Source of the DNA: an uncultured Oscillospiraceae bacterium
Lineage (GTDB): Bacteria; Bacillota; Clostridia; Oscillospirales; Acutalibacteraceae
Direction of reading: 5' to 3'
Assembly: GCA_900546785.1 (NCBI GenBank)
Contig: URED01000010.1
Coordinates: 1 to 53,744 of the forward strand
Length of the DNA: 53,744 nucleotides
Shown: one piece after another, positions 23,662-32,799 of the stretch
How the letters are laid out: every line of letters begins with the position of its first letter
How positions within the stretch are numbered: the first letter of the stretch is position 1
The notes under the pieces: generated by a model
Database searches by the model: none
The model's input: only the letters and a program-made list of their open reading frames with translations
Told to the model about the DNA's origin: nothing
Made by a program: the position numbers and the translations under genes

Positions 23662-24695
23662 CGTAGTTTCTTTTTTAACTCCATTGCAAGGTTGTAAAGC
23701 CTGTATACCGGTTTGTTTATAACGTAATCAAATTCACCTATAAATTCCTTCATGTATCCGCCGAATCCGTGTTTAAAGCGCCAAAGCCCGTAATGCGGAT
23801 TTTCCGGGTTCTGGCAGTCGCCGCTGATGCCGCCGAAATCATAAACGGCACAGCCGCATTCAAGCCCCCACTTCATCATTGCCCATTGCAGTGCGTAGTT
23901 GGGATAAACGTTCCTGTGTGCGTTTGACGACGCGCCGTACTGATACTTCATTACATTTTTGCCCCATTTTATGGCGATCGTTCCTGCGATGGGCTTGCCA
24001 TCGTAATATGCCATATAAAGCCTTGCGTCTTCGCCCATGCAGTTTAATATCTTTTCAAAATACCATTTGGGTCTTGTTGAAAAGCCGTCCCTTTCGCCAG
24101 TCTCCTGCATGATGCGCACAAAATCATCCAGCGCTCCCGTTCCCATTATTTTAACTTCAACGCCTTTTTTAGGCGCTTTTCTGATCCTGTTTCTGTAATC
24201 CGGCTTAAAGGTAAGCATAAGCTCATCTTCATTCATGCCGTTGTAATCAAAGCAGTAAACGAAACGCGGCTGCACATTTTCAAAATCAAGGCAGCCGGGA
24301 TTCAGCTCAATAAAGCCTTTGTTTTGAAGGTGCTTTTTATATTCCTTGTTTTCCACGGTGATTTCCGGGTCTATCTTGATACAATAAGCTTTGTATTCTT
24401 TTGCAAGCTTGAGCAAGCCGTCAAAAAGCGCGTCAAATGTCTCAAAATCATTTTCATCTGCAACAAAACCGCGGCAGACGTAAAAAAGCGAGTATTTAAT
24501 AACAGGTACAAATCGTATAAGCACTGCGGCGGAACCTTTGATAACGCCGTTGTCATCTTTAAGCATGATCGCTTCCCATTTCCATGCGGATTTTACCTTT
24601 GCCCATTTGGAAGAATGCTGAAACAGCCCTTTTGGATGCGATTTTATAAAATTTTCATATTCTTCAAGATTATCCTTGTTAACTCTTTCTATCAT
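23658..24695 (-). CDS. FemAB/FemX-type peptidoglycan bridge aminoacyltransferase
   Basis: A 345-residue protein with two tandem GNAT-like folds, as in FemX/MurM enzymes that add the first amino acid of a peptide cross-bridge from aminoacyl-tRNA. Recognisable segments include LFQHSSKWAKVK near the N-terminus, KPDYRNRIRKAPKKGV in the middle and YDFGGISGD...YGLWRFKHGFGG at the end. There is no coiled-coil insertion as in some Fem proteins. GGAGGT precedes the ATG. The gene is coupled (ATGA) to the divergent racemase, which hints that the bridge contains a D-amino acid or that both act on the same precursor. Confidence 0.9.
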   Translation of the reverse strand: MIERVNKDNLEEYENFIKSHPKGLFQHSSKWAKVKSAWKWEAIMLKDDNGVIKGSAAVLIRFVPVIKYSLFYVCRGFVADENDFETFDALFDGLLKLAKEYKAYCIKIDPEITVENKEYKKHLQNKGFIELNPGCLDFENVQPRFVYCFDYNGMNEDELMLTFKPDYRNRIRKAPKKGVEVKIMGTGALDDFVRIMQETGERDGFSTRPKWYFEKILNCMGEDARLYMAYYDGKPIAGTIAIKWGKNVMKYQYGASSNAHRNVYPNYALQWAMMKWGLECGCAVYDFGGISGDCQNPENPHYGLWRFKHGFGGYMKEFIGEFDYVINKPVYRLYNLAMELKKKLR

Positions 24696-24751
24696 TTTGT
24701 ACCTCCGTCATAACACGGTAAATGTAAAATTTTACTATTATTGTACCACAA

Positions 24752-24781
24752 ATTATAGCACAAACGTAACAAACTTGTCTA
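24752..24781 (-). promoter_or_regulatory. Promoter of the femX-racemase pair
   Basis: On the minus strand TAGACA (complement of 24776-24781) and TATAAT (complement of 24752-24757) are 18 bases apart. It is divergent from the lacZ promoter 20 bases away. Confidence 0.55.
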
Positions 24782-24799
24782 TATATATTACCTCATTTG

Positions 24800-24828
24800 T
24801 TGACTTTTATTATAAAATCAGATATTAT
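24800..24828 (+). promoter_or_regulatory. Promoter of the GH2 beta-galactosidase gene
   Basis: TTGACT (24800-24805) and TATTAT (24823-24828) with 17-base spacing. I see no catabolite-response (cre) box or operator repeat beside it. Confidence 0.68.
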
Positions 24829-24875
24829 GTTATAAATAAGTATTGGCATAATTTAGTTGCATGCAGGTGAATTTT

Positions 24876-27800
24876 ATGGAAAAATTTATTTGGGAAGATC
24901 CTAAGATCATCAAAGAAAATAAAGAAGACGGCCATGTTATAGCTATGCCGTATGACGACGTGGAATCCGCTTTGTCGGCTGATGGAAGCCAATATAAACT
25001 TTCTCTAAACGGTATGTGGAAGTTTTATTGGCAAAGAGGGCTGCAGAATCAGCCGGAGTCTTTTGAAAAGACGGATTTTGACGATTCCGAATGGGGAGAG
25101 ATAAAAGTTCCTTCCGTTTGGCAGACGGAGGGCTATTCCGTGCCGTACTATTACGCAAGTACGTTTCCGAAGGCGATCAGCCGCAGCAAGCACAAAATTC
25201 CGAAGATCAATCATAAGATGCAGGAGATCGGCTTTTACAGAAAAAGCTTTTCGATTGATAAGAAATGGAAAGGCAGAGAGATCTTTATCCATTTCGGCGC
25301 ATGTAAGGCGGGCCTTGAGGTCTATGTTAACGGCAATTATGTGGGCTATTCGCAGGGTTCTATGACGCCGCACGAATTTGATATTACCAAATTTGCACAG
25401 CCGGGTAAAGAAAACACCGTTTGCGCCAAGGTCTACAGATATACGGACGGCACTTATCTGGAAGATCAGGATATGTGGTGGCTCTGCGGTATTTACAGAG
25501 AAGTCTATATCTTTGCGGAAAGCCCTGTATGTATAAGAGATTTCTTTTTCAGATCAAAATTTGATACATTTTATAAAGATGCCATCGCTCAGCTCGATGT
25601 CTTTATTGAAAATTACGGTTCGCTGAACGGCAAAGCCACGTGCAGAGCTTATCTTGTTTCAGAAACGGGTAAGGAAACCGAATTGGGAGAAGAAACAGTA
25701 AAGCTTGAAAAAGGCAGATCGGAGTTTTCTTTCAAGACGGAGATCAAGAATCCTAAAAAATGGTCTGCCGAAACGCCCAACCTTTATACGCTCGTTATTA
25801 TGCTCAGCACCGGTGAAAAGCTGCAGGCGGTAAAAACCTATCAGGTAGGTTTTAAACAGGTAGAGATAAAGGGTGAAAAGATCTATTTCAACGGTATGCC
25901 GCTTATGATCCGGGGCGTCAACCGCCATGATTTCGACCCGGATCACGGCTGGGCGGTTCCCCGCGAAAGGTATACGCAGGACCTTGATATTATGAAGCAG
26001 AATAATATTAACTCCATTCGCACCTCTCACTATCCCGATGATCCTTATTTTTATAAAATGTGTAATGAATACGGATTTTATATAATGGACGAGTGCGAAG
26101 TGGAAACCCACGGCGTAAGGCGCAAGGGTGTGCCGGGCAGCAATCCCGTTTGGACGAATGCCGTTGTGGACAGAATGCAGCGCATGGTACTCAGAGACAG
26201 AAATGATCCCTGCGTATTTATGTGGAGCCTTGGCAATGAAGCCGGTGACGGCGATAATTTTGCCAAGATGAAAAAGGCTGCGCTTGCGCTTGACGATACA
26301 AGGCAGTTCCATTATGAGGGCGATTTTGATCTCACAAAGAGCGATGTCATTTCAAGAATGTACCCCACTGCCGATATCATGGAGAAACTCGGCAATAAGC
26401 AGGAGATCAAGATCTCACTTTATGACAATATTGCAAATCAGCTTGCTGCGGACAGCAAACCCATCAAACCGGAAATGTATGAGGGCAAGCCGATCCTTCT
26501 TTGCGAATATGCGCACTCCATGGAAAATTCACTTGGTAATTTTCAGGAGTATATGGACGATTTTGAGAAGTATGACAACATGTGCGGCGGATTTATTTGG
26601 GATTTTGTGGATCAGACCATACACCGCGTCAGTGAAGACGGCAAGGATATGTGGCTTTACGGCGACGATTTTGCCAAGCAGGAGCCCAGAAGCGCCATTG
26701 ATATACCAAACACCACCGCGCTTGCCGGTTCCAATACATATTTCTGTGCAAACGGAATCATTGCGGCAGACAGATCTGTTCACCCGCAGATTCACGAGGT
26801 CAAAAAGGTATATGCCGAGATAAAAACAGAAGAATTTGACCTGAATAAAGGTACGTTCAGAGTCAAAAACAAGTATCTCTTTACCGATATTTCGGCTTTC
26901 ACCTGCCGCTGGAGCGTAGAGGCGCAGGGTGAAGTGCTTGCAAGCGGAGAACTTGATAAATTCGAATGTGAGCCGCTTTCCGAAACGTATATCACGATAC
27001 CTTATGATATCACCACTTTCCCGGACGACAGGGAAGTGGTCTTAACTGTTTCTTTCTTTACAAGGAAAAAGACGCCCGGAAGAAAGTCTAATTTTGAGGT
27101 TGCCTGGGATCAGTTTATCCTGAACCCGATGCCGCAGCCGGCGGCGCCCGAATCCAAAGGAGACCTTACCTTTGACCGAAAAGGTAATACCGTTAACGTT
27201 AACGGAGACGGCTATGCTGTAAAAATAGAAAACGGCAGGATCGTCAGCATCTCCATAGACGGCAGAGAAAAGCTGAAAGCCCCGATGGAACCGTATTATT
27301 TCAGAGCGCTTACAGATAATGATATCGATTCGCTCAACTTTGTGCCCGCTCTTATTCCGCTTCATCCCTATTACAGATGGCGCAGTGCAAGCCACAAGGC
27401 AAAAGCCGTAAGGACTGTTGCGCGGGTCGGCAAGGATAACTGCGTGGAGATCCATATCGCGTGGAACACGCCTTTGCTCAAGGACGCTGTGTCAACGTAT
27501 AAGCTCTACCCCGATAAACGGATATATGTTTATCACAGCGCTGTTCCGAAAGCGCCTATGGTAAGATTCGGCACGCGCGTAACTTTTGACGGTAAAGTCG
27601 AATATGTAAACTGGTACGGCAGAGGGCCGCAGGCAACGTACTGCGACAGAAAAACGGGCGCTAAGATCAGCTGTTACAAGTCAACGGTAACAGATCTTGA
27701 ACACAGGTATATGCGCCCGCAGGAGAACGCAAACAGAACGGACGTGCGTTACGTAACGTTTACGGACCGGAACGGTATCGGCTTTAAATTTACATCTTAT

Positions 27801-28049
27801 TATGATAACTTTATAAATTTCAGTGCGCATCACTATACCGTTGAGCAGCTGGAAAATGCCACGCATGTGCATAATATTCCGTATGATAATGAGATCACTG
27901 CCGTGAATATTGATCATATGCAGCTCGGTGTGGGCGGCGATCTTCCCGGTCAGGCGTTCGTAAGAGAGCCGTATAAAATGAAAAAGGGTGTAAAGCAGAG
28001 CTACAGCTTTATCATGGAGCCTGTTAACCCAAGAAAGAACAATTCTTGA
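24876..28049 (+). CDS. lacZ: Glycoside hydrolase family 2 beta-galactosidase (LacZ type)
   Basis: A 1057-residue cytoplasmic enzyme with the five-domain LacZ plan: an N-terminal jelly roll (VPSVWQTEGY), immunoglobulin-like domains, the (beta/alpha)8 catalytic barrel, and the C-terminal beta-gal small chain (about residues 780-1050). The acid/base is Glu455 in SLGNEAGDG and the nucleophile Glu544 in LLCEYAHSMENSLGN. RGVNRHDFDPDHG and RTSHYPDDPYFY are typical LacZ blocks. It has no signal peptide, so it would cleave imported beta-galactosides. ATG 24876 was chosen because AGGTGA lies 5 bases upstream. It unexpectedly overlaps comEC by four bases. Confidence 0.93.
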   Translation: MEKFIWEDPKIIKENKEDGHVIAMPYDDVESALSADGSQYKLSLNGMWKFYWQRGLQNQPESFEKTDFDDSEWGEIKVPSVWQTEGYSVPYYYASTFPKAISRSKHKIPKINHKMQEIGFYRKSFSIDKKWKGREIFIHFGACKAGLEVYVNGNYVGYSQGSMTPHEFDITKFAQPGKENTVCAKVYRYTDGTYLEDQDMWWLCGIYREVYIFAESPVCIRDFFFRSKFDTFYKDAIAQLDVFIENYGSLNGKATCRAYLVSETGKETELGEETVKLEKGRSEFSFKTEIKNPKKWSAETPNLYTLVIMLSTGEKLQAVKTYQVGFKQVEIKGEKIYFNGMPLMIRGVNRHDFDPDHGWAVPRERYTQDLDIMKQNNINSIRTSHYPDDPYFYKMCNEYGFYIMDECEVETHGVRRKGVPGSNPVWTNAVVDRMQRMVLRDRNDPCVFMWSLGNEAGDGDNFAKMKKAALALDDTRQFHYEGDFDLTKSDVISRMYPTADIMEKLGNKQEIKISLYDNIANQLAADSKPIKPEMYEGKPILLCEYAHSMENSLGNFQEYMDDFEKYDNMCGGFIWDFVDQTIHRVSEDGKDMWLYGDDFAKQEPRSAIDIPNTTALAGSNTYFCANGIIAADRSVHPQIHEVKKVYAEIKTEEFDLNKGTFRVKNKYLFTDISAFTCRWSVEAQGEVLASGELDKFECEPLSETYITIPYDITTFPDDREVVLTVSFFTRKKTPGRKSNFEVAWDQFILNPMPQPAAPESKGDLTFDRKGNTVNVNGDGYAVKIENGRIVSISIDGREKLKAPMEPYYFRALTDNDIDSLNFVPALIPLHPYYRWRSASHKAKAVRTVARVGKDNCVEIHIAWNTPLLKDAVSTYKLYPDKRIYVYHSAVPKAPMVRFGTRVTFDGKVEYVNWYGRGPQATYCDRKTGAKISCYKSTVTDLEHRYMRPQENANRTDVRYVTFTDRNGIGFKFTSYYDNFINFSAHHYTVEQLENATHVHNIPYDNEITAVNIDHMQLGVGGDLPGQAFVREPYKMKKGVKQSYSFIMEPVNPRKNNS

Positions 28050-30037
28050 AACGGGCATTTGCAAACATTGGGTTCACGTTCGCCGTAACCCTGATTATCC
28101 TCAATTTTTTAAATGAAAAATGGGCGCTTGCGGTGTTTTCTGCCGTAAGCGTTCTTTTCGTGATCTTTATTGCTGCTGAAAGAACAAGAAAAGCCGCTGC
28201 ACTGCCTCTTTCCATGCTCAGTGCCGCTTTGGCATGCGTTGTGTTTGCCACGGCGTACAATACTGTATTCCTGCCGCAAAAGGTGTTATACGATCAAACG
28301 GTTGCCGCAGAGATCTATATTGTAGATATTGAGGAAAAAACGGGCAGCGGCTATGCTTATACCGTGAAGACAAAAAGTATAGAAATGGCAAATGCCCCTC
28401 AGAATATTAAGCTTACGCTTTATTCACGGCAAAAAGTGGTTGCCGAAAGCTATGAAATTCTGAATGCTGAAATCAGTCTTTTTTCTGCCGGTGAAAATGC
28501 TTTCGATTCGCACGGCTCCTTTGATGATGATATATTTCTGAACGGTTTTCTGAATGCTTACGGCAGAACGTATGAATCTGCCGGCGGTATAGAATCTTTA
28601 AACAGATATTTTATTGAACTTCGCGAAGAACTGCGAAATGATTTTTCGCAAACGATAGGCGGCGATGCCGGCGCGCTTTCGCTTGCTGTTCTGACAGGCG
28701 ATACTTCCACCTTGAGCAGCGAGGCTTACAATAACTTTAAAGCGTGCGGTGCAACGCATCTTATGGCGGTATCGGGATTCAATCTTGCCGTTTTTACCGG
28801 CACGCTGTATAAAGTGCTGCGCAGAATGCTTTGCCCCAAGATACCGTTAACCGTGATCTGCGCGGCAAGCGTTATATTTTATGTTTTGCTGGCGGGCTTT
28901 TCCGCATCCATGATAAGAGCTGCGATCATGATGCTTGTTTTTCTTGTATCAAAATTGCTTTCGGAAAAAGCAGACAGCCTTAATTCCCTGGGCTTCGCTG
29001 CCTTTTTGGTATGCCTGAATCCGTTTGCGGTAACCGATGCGGGTGCGCTGCTGACTTTTGCCGCCGTGCTGGGGCTTGTGGTATTGAGTCCGTATTTGAG
29101 CATAAAGCTGAAAACAAGATTCAAACCGCTAAAGAGCAGCTTGGATATCATTACGGCTTCTGTCAGTGTGTTTATCACAACTTTTCCGATCATGTATTTT
29201 ATGTTCGGCGAGGTCAGTATCATAGGATTGCTGTTAAATGTTGTGCTGATACCGCTTTCGGAAATCCTTATGCTGAATTCCATTGCGTTCGCCGCATTGT
29301 CTGCGTCTGCCGTTCTAAGCAGTATCAACGTTTTCTTAGCAAGGGCAGTCGGCACGGCTATGCTGAAAATAACGGAGGTTTGCGCCGGATTTTCTTTCAG
29401 CACCGTAAATATCGGCTCAGAGCTTTATGCGATCCTTATCTTTTCCATATTTGTTATTTTTGCAGCCGCATTCTTTATTAAATCTGCATGTGAAAAACGC
29501 CTGTTTAAGCAATGTACCGTTATCTCCTGCGTTTTTGCGGTGCTGATCAGCGCCTTTTCGGCATTCGGCTCAAATAATCATACATATCTTCGTATCATGC
29601 ACGGTGAATACTCAAATGCTGTCCTTGTATATAATCATGAAAATGCCATGGCTTTCGGGATAACGGAATTTGAGCAGTATTATACGGCAAAGAAGATCGT
29701 TGAATCAAACGATCTTTATCTTGCCATGGTCATAGATTATGACGGCAAATATTCCGCTTCTCTTGCCGAGGAATGCGGCTGCCTGAATTACGTTTCCGAT
29801 TACGATGTTTCGGATTATAAGCTTGATCATTCTCCCGTTGATACGGATGATTTCAGCGCCGAGCTTTGGGAAGGACTTGAAGTGAGCCGTTGCGGCGGTG
29901 CGGTTTTGCTCAGAGTTGAAAATACATATTTTAAATTTGATTTTGATGCTCTTGCCAATCCTGAAAATTATGATATAATTTACACTGTAAATAAAGCAGG
30001 TTACTCTGTAAAAGGGGTGAACAAATGGGCAGGATAG
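28046..30037 (+). CDS. comEC: ComEC/Rec2-family DNA uptake channel, degenerate C-terminal domain
   Basis: A 663-residue membrane protein. N-terminal helices are followed by an OB-like domain, then the competence domain with LAVLTGDTSTLSSEAYNNFKA and THLMAVSGFNLAVF, and about eight further helices to residue 490. The last 150 residues occupy the place of the metallo-beta-lactamase-like nuclease domain but show no H-x-H-x-D-H motif, so this copy may lack nuclease function. Start is TTG at 28046, overlapping the lacZ stop by four bases; no good Shine-Dalgarno is seen. holA overlaps its 3' end, the normal comEC-holA order. Confidence 0.85.
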   Translation: MKRAFANIGFTFAVTLIILNFLNEKWALAVFSAVSVLFVIFIAAERTRKAAALPLSMLSAALACVVFATAYNTVFLPQKVLYDQTVAAEIYIVDIEEKTGSGYAYTVKTKSIEMANAPQNIKLTLYSRQKVVAESYEILNAEISLFSAGENAFDSHGSFDDDIFLNGFLNAYGRTYESAGGIESLNRYFIELREELRNDFSQTIGGDAGALSLAVLTGDTSTLSSEAYNNFKACGATHLMAVSGFNLAVFTGTLYKVLRRMLCPKIPLTVICAASVIFYVLLAGFSASMIRAAIMMLVFLVSKLLSEKADSLNSLGFAAFLVCLNPFAVTDAGALLTFAAVLGLVVLSPYLSIKLKTRFKPLKSSLDIITASVSVFITTFPIMYFMFGEVSIIGLLLNVVLIPLSEILMLNSIAFAALSASAVLSSINVFLARAVGTAMLKITEVCAGFSFSTVNIGSELYAILIFSIFVIFAAAFFIKSACEKRLFKQCTVISCVFAVLISAFSAFGSNNHTYLRIMHGEYSNAVLVYNHENAMAFGITEFEQYYTAKKIVESNDLYLAMVIDYDGKYSASLAEECGCLNYVSDYDVSDYKLDHSPVDTDDFSAELWEGLEVSRCGGAVLLRVENTYFKFDFDALANPENYDIIYTVNKAGYSVKGVNKWAG

Positions 30038-31074
30038 ACGAGAAAGCTCTGAAAGAGCAGATAAAAAAAGAAGATTTTTCAAGAGCTTATTTTATATACG
30101 GTGACGAGGATTATCTTAAGGAATTTTATGTAAACAAGCTTACTAAAAAACTTGTTTCGGAAACTTTTGAGGACTTTAATCTGCACAGATTTGACGGCGG
30201 CGATCATTCGGTTGACGATATTCTGAAGGACGCCGATCTTTTGCCGATGATGGGCGGCTGCAATCTGATACTTTCCTGTGATTATCCTTTTGATAAAAGT
30301 GAAAAGGACTGTAAACTTATAAAAGAATATTTAAAAGATATTCCGGATACAACGGTTTTGGTGTTCTGGTATAATTCCGTTAAGCCGGATATTAAAAAAA
30401 GCGCCCGTTGGAAGGGCGTGGAAGCGGCTTTTGCAAAATGCGGTTCAAGTATTGAATTTAAACTTAAAACAGAGCCTGAGCTGGTAAAGCTGCTTATATC
30501 TGCCTGCAAAAAGCGCTCGGCAGAGCTGTCGCCGAACAATGCGCGTTATCTTATATCTGTCTCCGGCAGTGAGATAAAAACGCTTTTGAACGAGGCTCAG
30601 AAGCTCTCTGCGTATGCGGACGGGGGCGAGATTACGAAAGAGGATATAGACCGCCTTGCGGTCAAAAGTCTTCAGGCAAGAGTATATGACCTTTCAAATG
30701 CCGTTGTTCGCGGTAATTATGACAGAGCATACTCCGTGCTGGATTCCCTTTTTGCAGCCAAAGAAGACCCCATTAAAGTACTCTCCGCCGTTTCGGGCTG
30801 TTATGTTGACATGTATAGGGTAAAATGCGCCAAGATAGCCGGTAAACCGTTTGATGATGTTGCAAAGTATTATAACTATTCCGGCAGGGAATTCGCCCTT
30901 AAAAACGCTTCAAGGGACTGTGCCGGGCTTTCTGTTGAACAGCTGCGAAAGGCTGTAGATGTGATCATGGCTGCCGATAACGCCATGAAAAGCACTTCTG
31001 CAAACGAACGGCTGATCCTGGAGGAAATGCTTGTTAAGCTGCTTCTTATTTCCAAAGAGGTACGTTATGATTAA
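30025..31074 (+). CDS. holA: DNA polymerase III subunit delta
   Basis: A 349-residue clamp-loader delta subunit that opens the beta clamp during loading. The N-terminal AAA+ fold begins YFIYGDEDYLKEFYVNKL, and the collar domain lies at the C-terminus. Length is usual. GGGGTGA before the ATG lies inside the comEC coding region; the genes overlap by 13 bases, implying translational coupling. Confidence 0.93.
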   Translation: MGRIDEKALKEQIKKEDFSRAYFIYGDEDYLKEFYVNKLTKKLVSETFEDFNLHRFDGGDHSVDDILKDADLLPMMGGCNLILSCDYPFDKSEKDCKLIKEYLKDIPDTTVLVFWYNSVKPDIKKSARWKGVEAAFAKCGSSIEFKLKTEPELVKLLISACKKRSAELSPNNARYLISVSGSEIKTLLNEAQKLSAYADGGEITKEDIDRLAVKSLQARVYDLSNAVVRGNYDRAYSVLDSLFAAKEDPIKVLSAVSGCYVDMYRVKCAKIAGKPFDDVAKYYNYSGREFALKNASRDCAGLSVEQLRKAVDVIMAADNAMKSTSANERLILEEMLVKLLLISKEVRYD

Positions 31075-31645
31075 GATAAACGAAGCCGTAATTGTGGAGG
31101 GAAAATATGATAAGATAAAGCTTTCCAACATTATAGATGCTTTTATCGTGGAAACGGACGGTTTCGGTATATATAAAAACAAAGAGAAGCTGGATTTTAT
31201 ACGCCGCCTTGCACTGGAACGCGGTATCATTCTGCTTACCGATTCCGACCATTCCGGTTTTCAGATCAGAAATTATATATCCGGCGCTGTTCCCCAGGAT
31301 AGGATAAAACATTTATATATACCGGATATTTTCGGAAAAGAAAAGCGCAAAAAAGAACCCTCCAAAGAGGGAAAATTAGGCGTTGAGGGCATCTCGGACG
31401 AGGTTTTGGCTGAACTTTTTAACAGTTTAGGCGTTGCCTGTAAAAAAGTGTATAAAGAAGATCCTATCACAAATTATGATCTGTATTCTGCCGGAATCTC
31501 CGGCGTGCCAAACGCGGCTGAAAAGAGAAAAAAACTCCTCAGATCACTTGATCTGCCGGAGTTTCTTTCAACACACTCTCTGCTCAGCTATTTGAATTCC
31601 GTTATGGATAAGTCTGTATTTGAAGATTATATGATTACGATCTGA
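31067..31645 (+). CDS. RNase M5-like Toprim protein (DUF4093 type)
   Basis: A 192-residue protein with an N-terminal Toprim domain: the conserved Glu in AVIVEGKYDK and the acidic pair in LLTDSDHSG. The order and the C-terminal domain (SGVPNAAEKRKKLLRSL) resemble ribonuclease M5, which matures 5S rRNA, including the DUF4093 C-terminal region. Typical rnmV sits beside ksgA; here it follows holA, overlapping it by eight bases, so a paralogue is possible. ATG 31067 follows AAAGAGG. The 3' end overlaps the convergent tmcAL gene by 19 bases. Confidence 0.8.
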   Translation: MIKINEAVIVEGKYDKIKLSNIIDAFIVETDGFGIYKNKEKLDFIRRLALERGIILLTDSDHSGFQIRNYISGAVPQDRIKHLYIPDIFGKEKRKKEPSKEGKLGVEGISDEVLAELFNSLGVACKKVYKEDPITNYDLYSAGISGVPNAAEKRKKLLRSLDLPEFLSTHSLLSYLNSVMDKSVFEDYMITI

Positions 31646-32688
31646 CTCCTCTGTTCCGCGCCGCGGGGCAGGGGATTTTTAAATGCAAGACCATACAGAT
31701 CCGTATACAGGCACTGTTTGTTAAAATATGCAATATCGTCTTTGCCGCAGTCCGAAAGCTTTGTGATGATCTTCTTATCCGCGCATTTTTTTATCTGCCC
31801 CAAAAGTTCTCTGCCGTTTGCATTGAAGCCTAGAACGCGGATAACGGGAACATCGTAGGATTTCCCTTCTATTCCGAGATAAGCGCGTATTGCGATTCTG
31901 CGTATGCGTGATAAAGTATAGCGCTTCGATTTTACAGAAAAAATGAAGTCCGTAAAGCCTGCAGCACTTCCCGCCGCTTCATACAGCCTGTTTTCTAGCC
32001 CCTCCGAAACGTCTGCGATTTTCATAAAGTCTGCTTTTGTCATGGTCCTCAGCCTGTATAAAATTGCTGATTCACAGTTTTTTATGTTTGCGGTGCAGTC
32101 GGCAGGCAGACTTTTTCTGATCTCTGAGGCGCTGTAAAGCTTATCGTCGCTGTCGTGCCCTTTACCGATCCTTTTTACGGCAAAGCAGTCAAGCTTCGTT
32201 TCCTTAATGTATTCGCATGCAAGAATATTGTTCGGGCTTTCCAGAATATCGTTATTTATAACGCGGTTCCTCGCTGCGGGGTAGGACAGTCCGTCTTTCA
32301 TCTTCATTCTGATCTTTTCCTGAAGAGCGGGGCTTTTTAGTCTGTCCGCAGTTTCTCTGAGCATATCTATATTATCGTTTTCCGCGCCGAACGCAAGCAC
32401 GTCCATAATACCAAGGCTTTCCGCAAGTCTTACTGCACTTCGTGCAAATCCCTCCGCAGAAAGCAAAGCCTGTTCGGGGGGCAGCTCTATGATAAGATCC
32501 GCACCGGAACGTAAAGCGGCTTCGGCACGTGAAAATTTATTGAATACGGCAAAATCACCACGCTGAACAAAATTGCCGCTCATTATGCATATTATTTTAC
32601 TGTCCGGATATTGTTCCCTTATCCTGCTGAACAGATATTTGTGCCCCTCGTGAAACGGGTTGAATTCGCTGATCACACCTATGTTCAT
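31627..32688 (-). CDS. tmcAL: tRNA(Met) cytidine acetate ligase TmcAL
   Basis: A 353-residue nucleotidyltransferase-fold enzyme that makes N4-acetylcytidine at the wobble base of elongator tRNA-Met from acetate and ATP. The N-terminus has the HxGH motif in ISEFNPFHEGHKYL, then MSGNFVQRGDFAVFNK and LIIELPPEQALLSAEGFA, all characteristic of this family (Bacillus YlbM). It uses free acetate, which this organism makes through the neighbouring divergent acetate kinase gene. AGAGGT precedes the start. Tail-to-tail overlap of 19 bases with the Toprim gene. Confidence 0.92.
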   Translation of the reverse strand: MNIGVISEFNPFHEGHKYLFSRIREQYPDSKIICIMSGNFVQRGDFAVFNKFSRAEAALRSGADLIIELPPEQALLSAEGFARSAVRLAESLGIMDVLAFGAENDNIDMLRETADRLKSPALQEKIRMKMKDGLSYPAARNRVINNDILESPNNILACEYIKETKLDCFAVKRIGKGHDSDDKLYSASEIRKSLPADCTANIKNCESAILYRLRTMTKADFMKIADVSEGLENRLYEAAGSAAGFTDFIFSVKSKRYTLSRIRRIAIRAYLGIEGKSYDVPVIRVLGFNANGRELLGQIKKCADKKIITKLSDCGKDDIAYFNKQCLYTDLYGLAFKNPLPRGAEQRSQIVII

Positions 32689-32726
32689 AAAAACCTCTGC
32701 TATTAATAAAAAATTGTATATTATAC

Positions 32727-32755
32727 TTGACTTTTTTAATTTATGTATATATTAT
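32727..32755 (+). promoter_or_regulatory. Promoter of ackA
   Basis: TTGACT (32727-32732) and TATTAT (32750-32755) with 17-base spacing in a very AT-rich stretch, so the exact -10 is uncertain. Confidence 0.6.
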
Positions 32756-32799
32756 TATATTAATAAATACTTTATTTTTCAATAGCGGAGGATATAATC

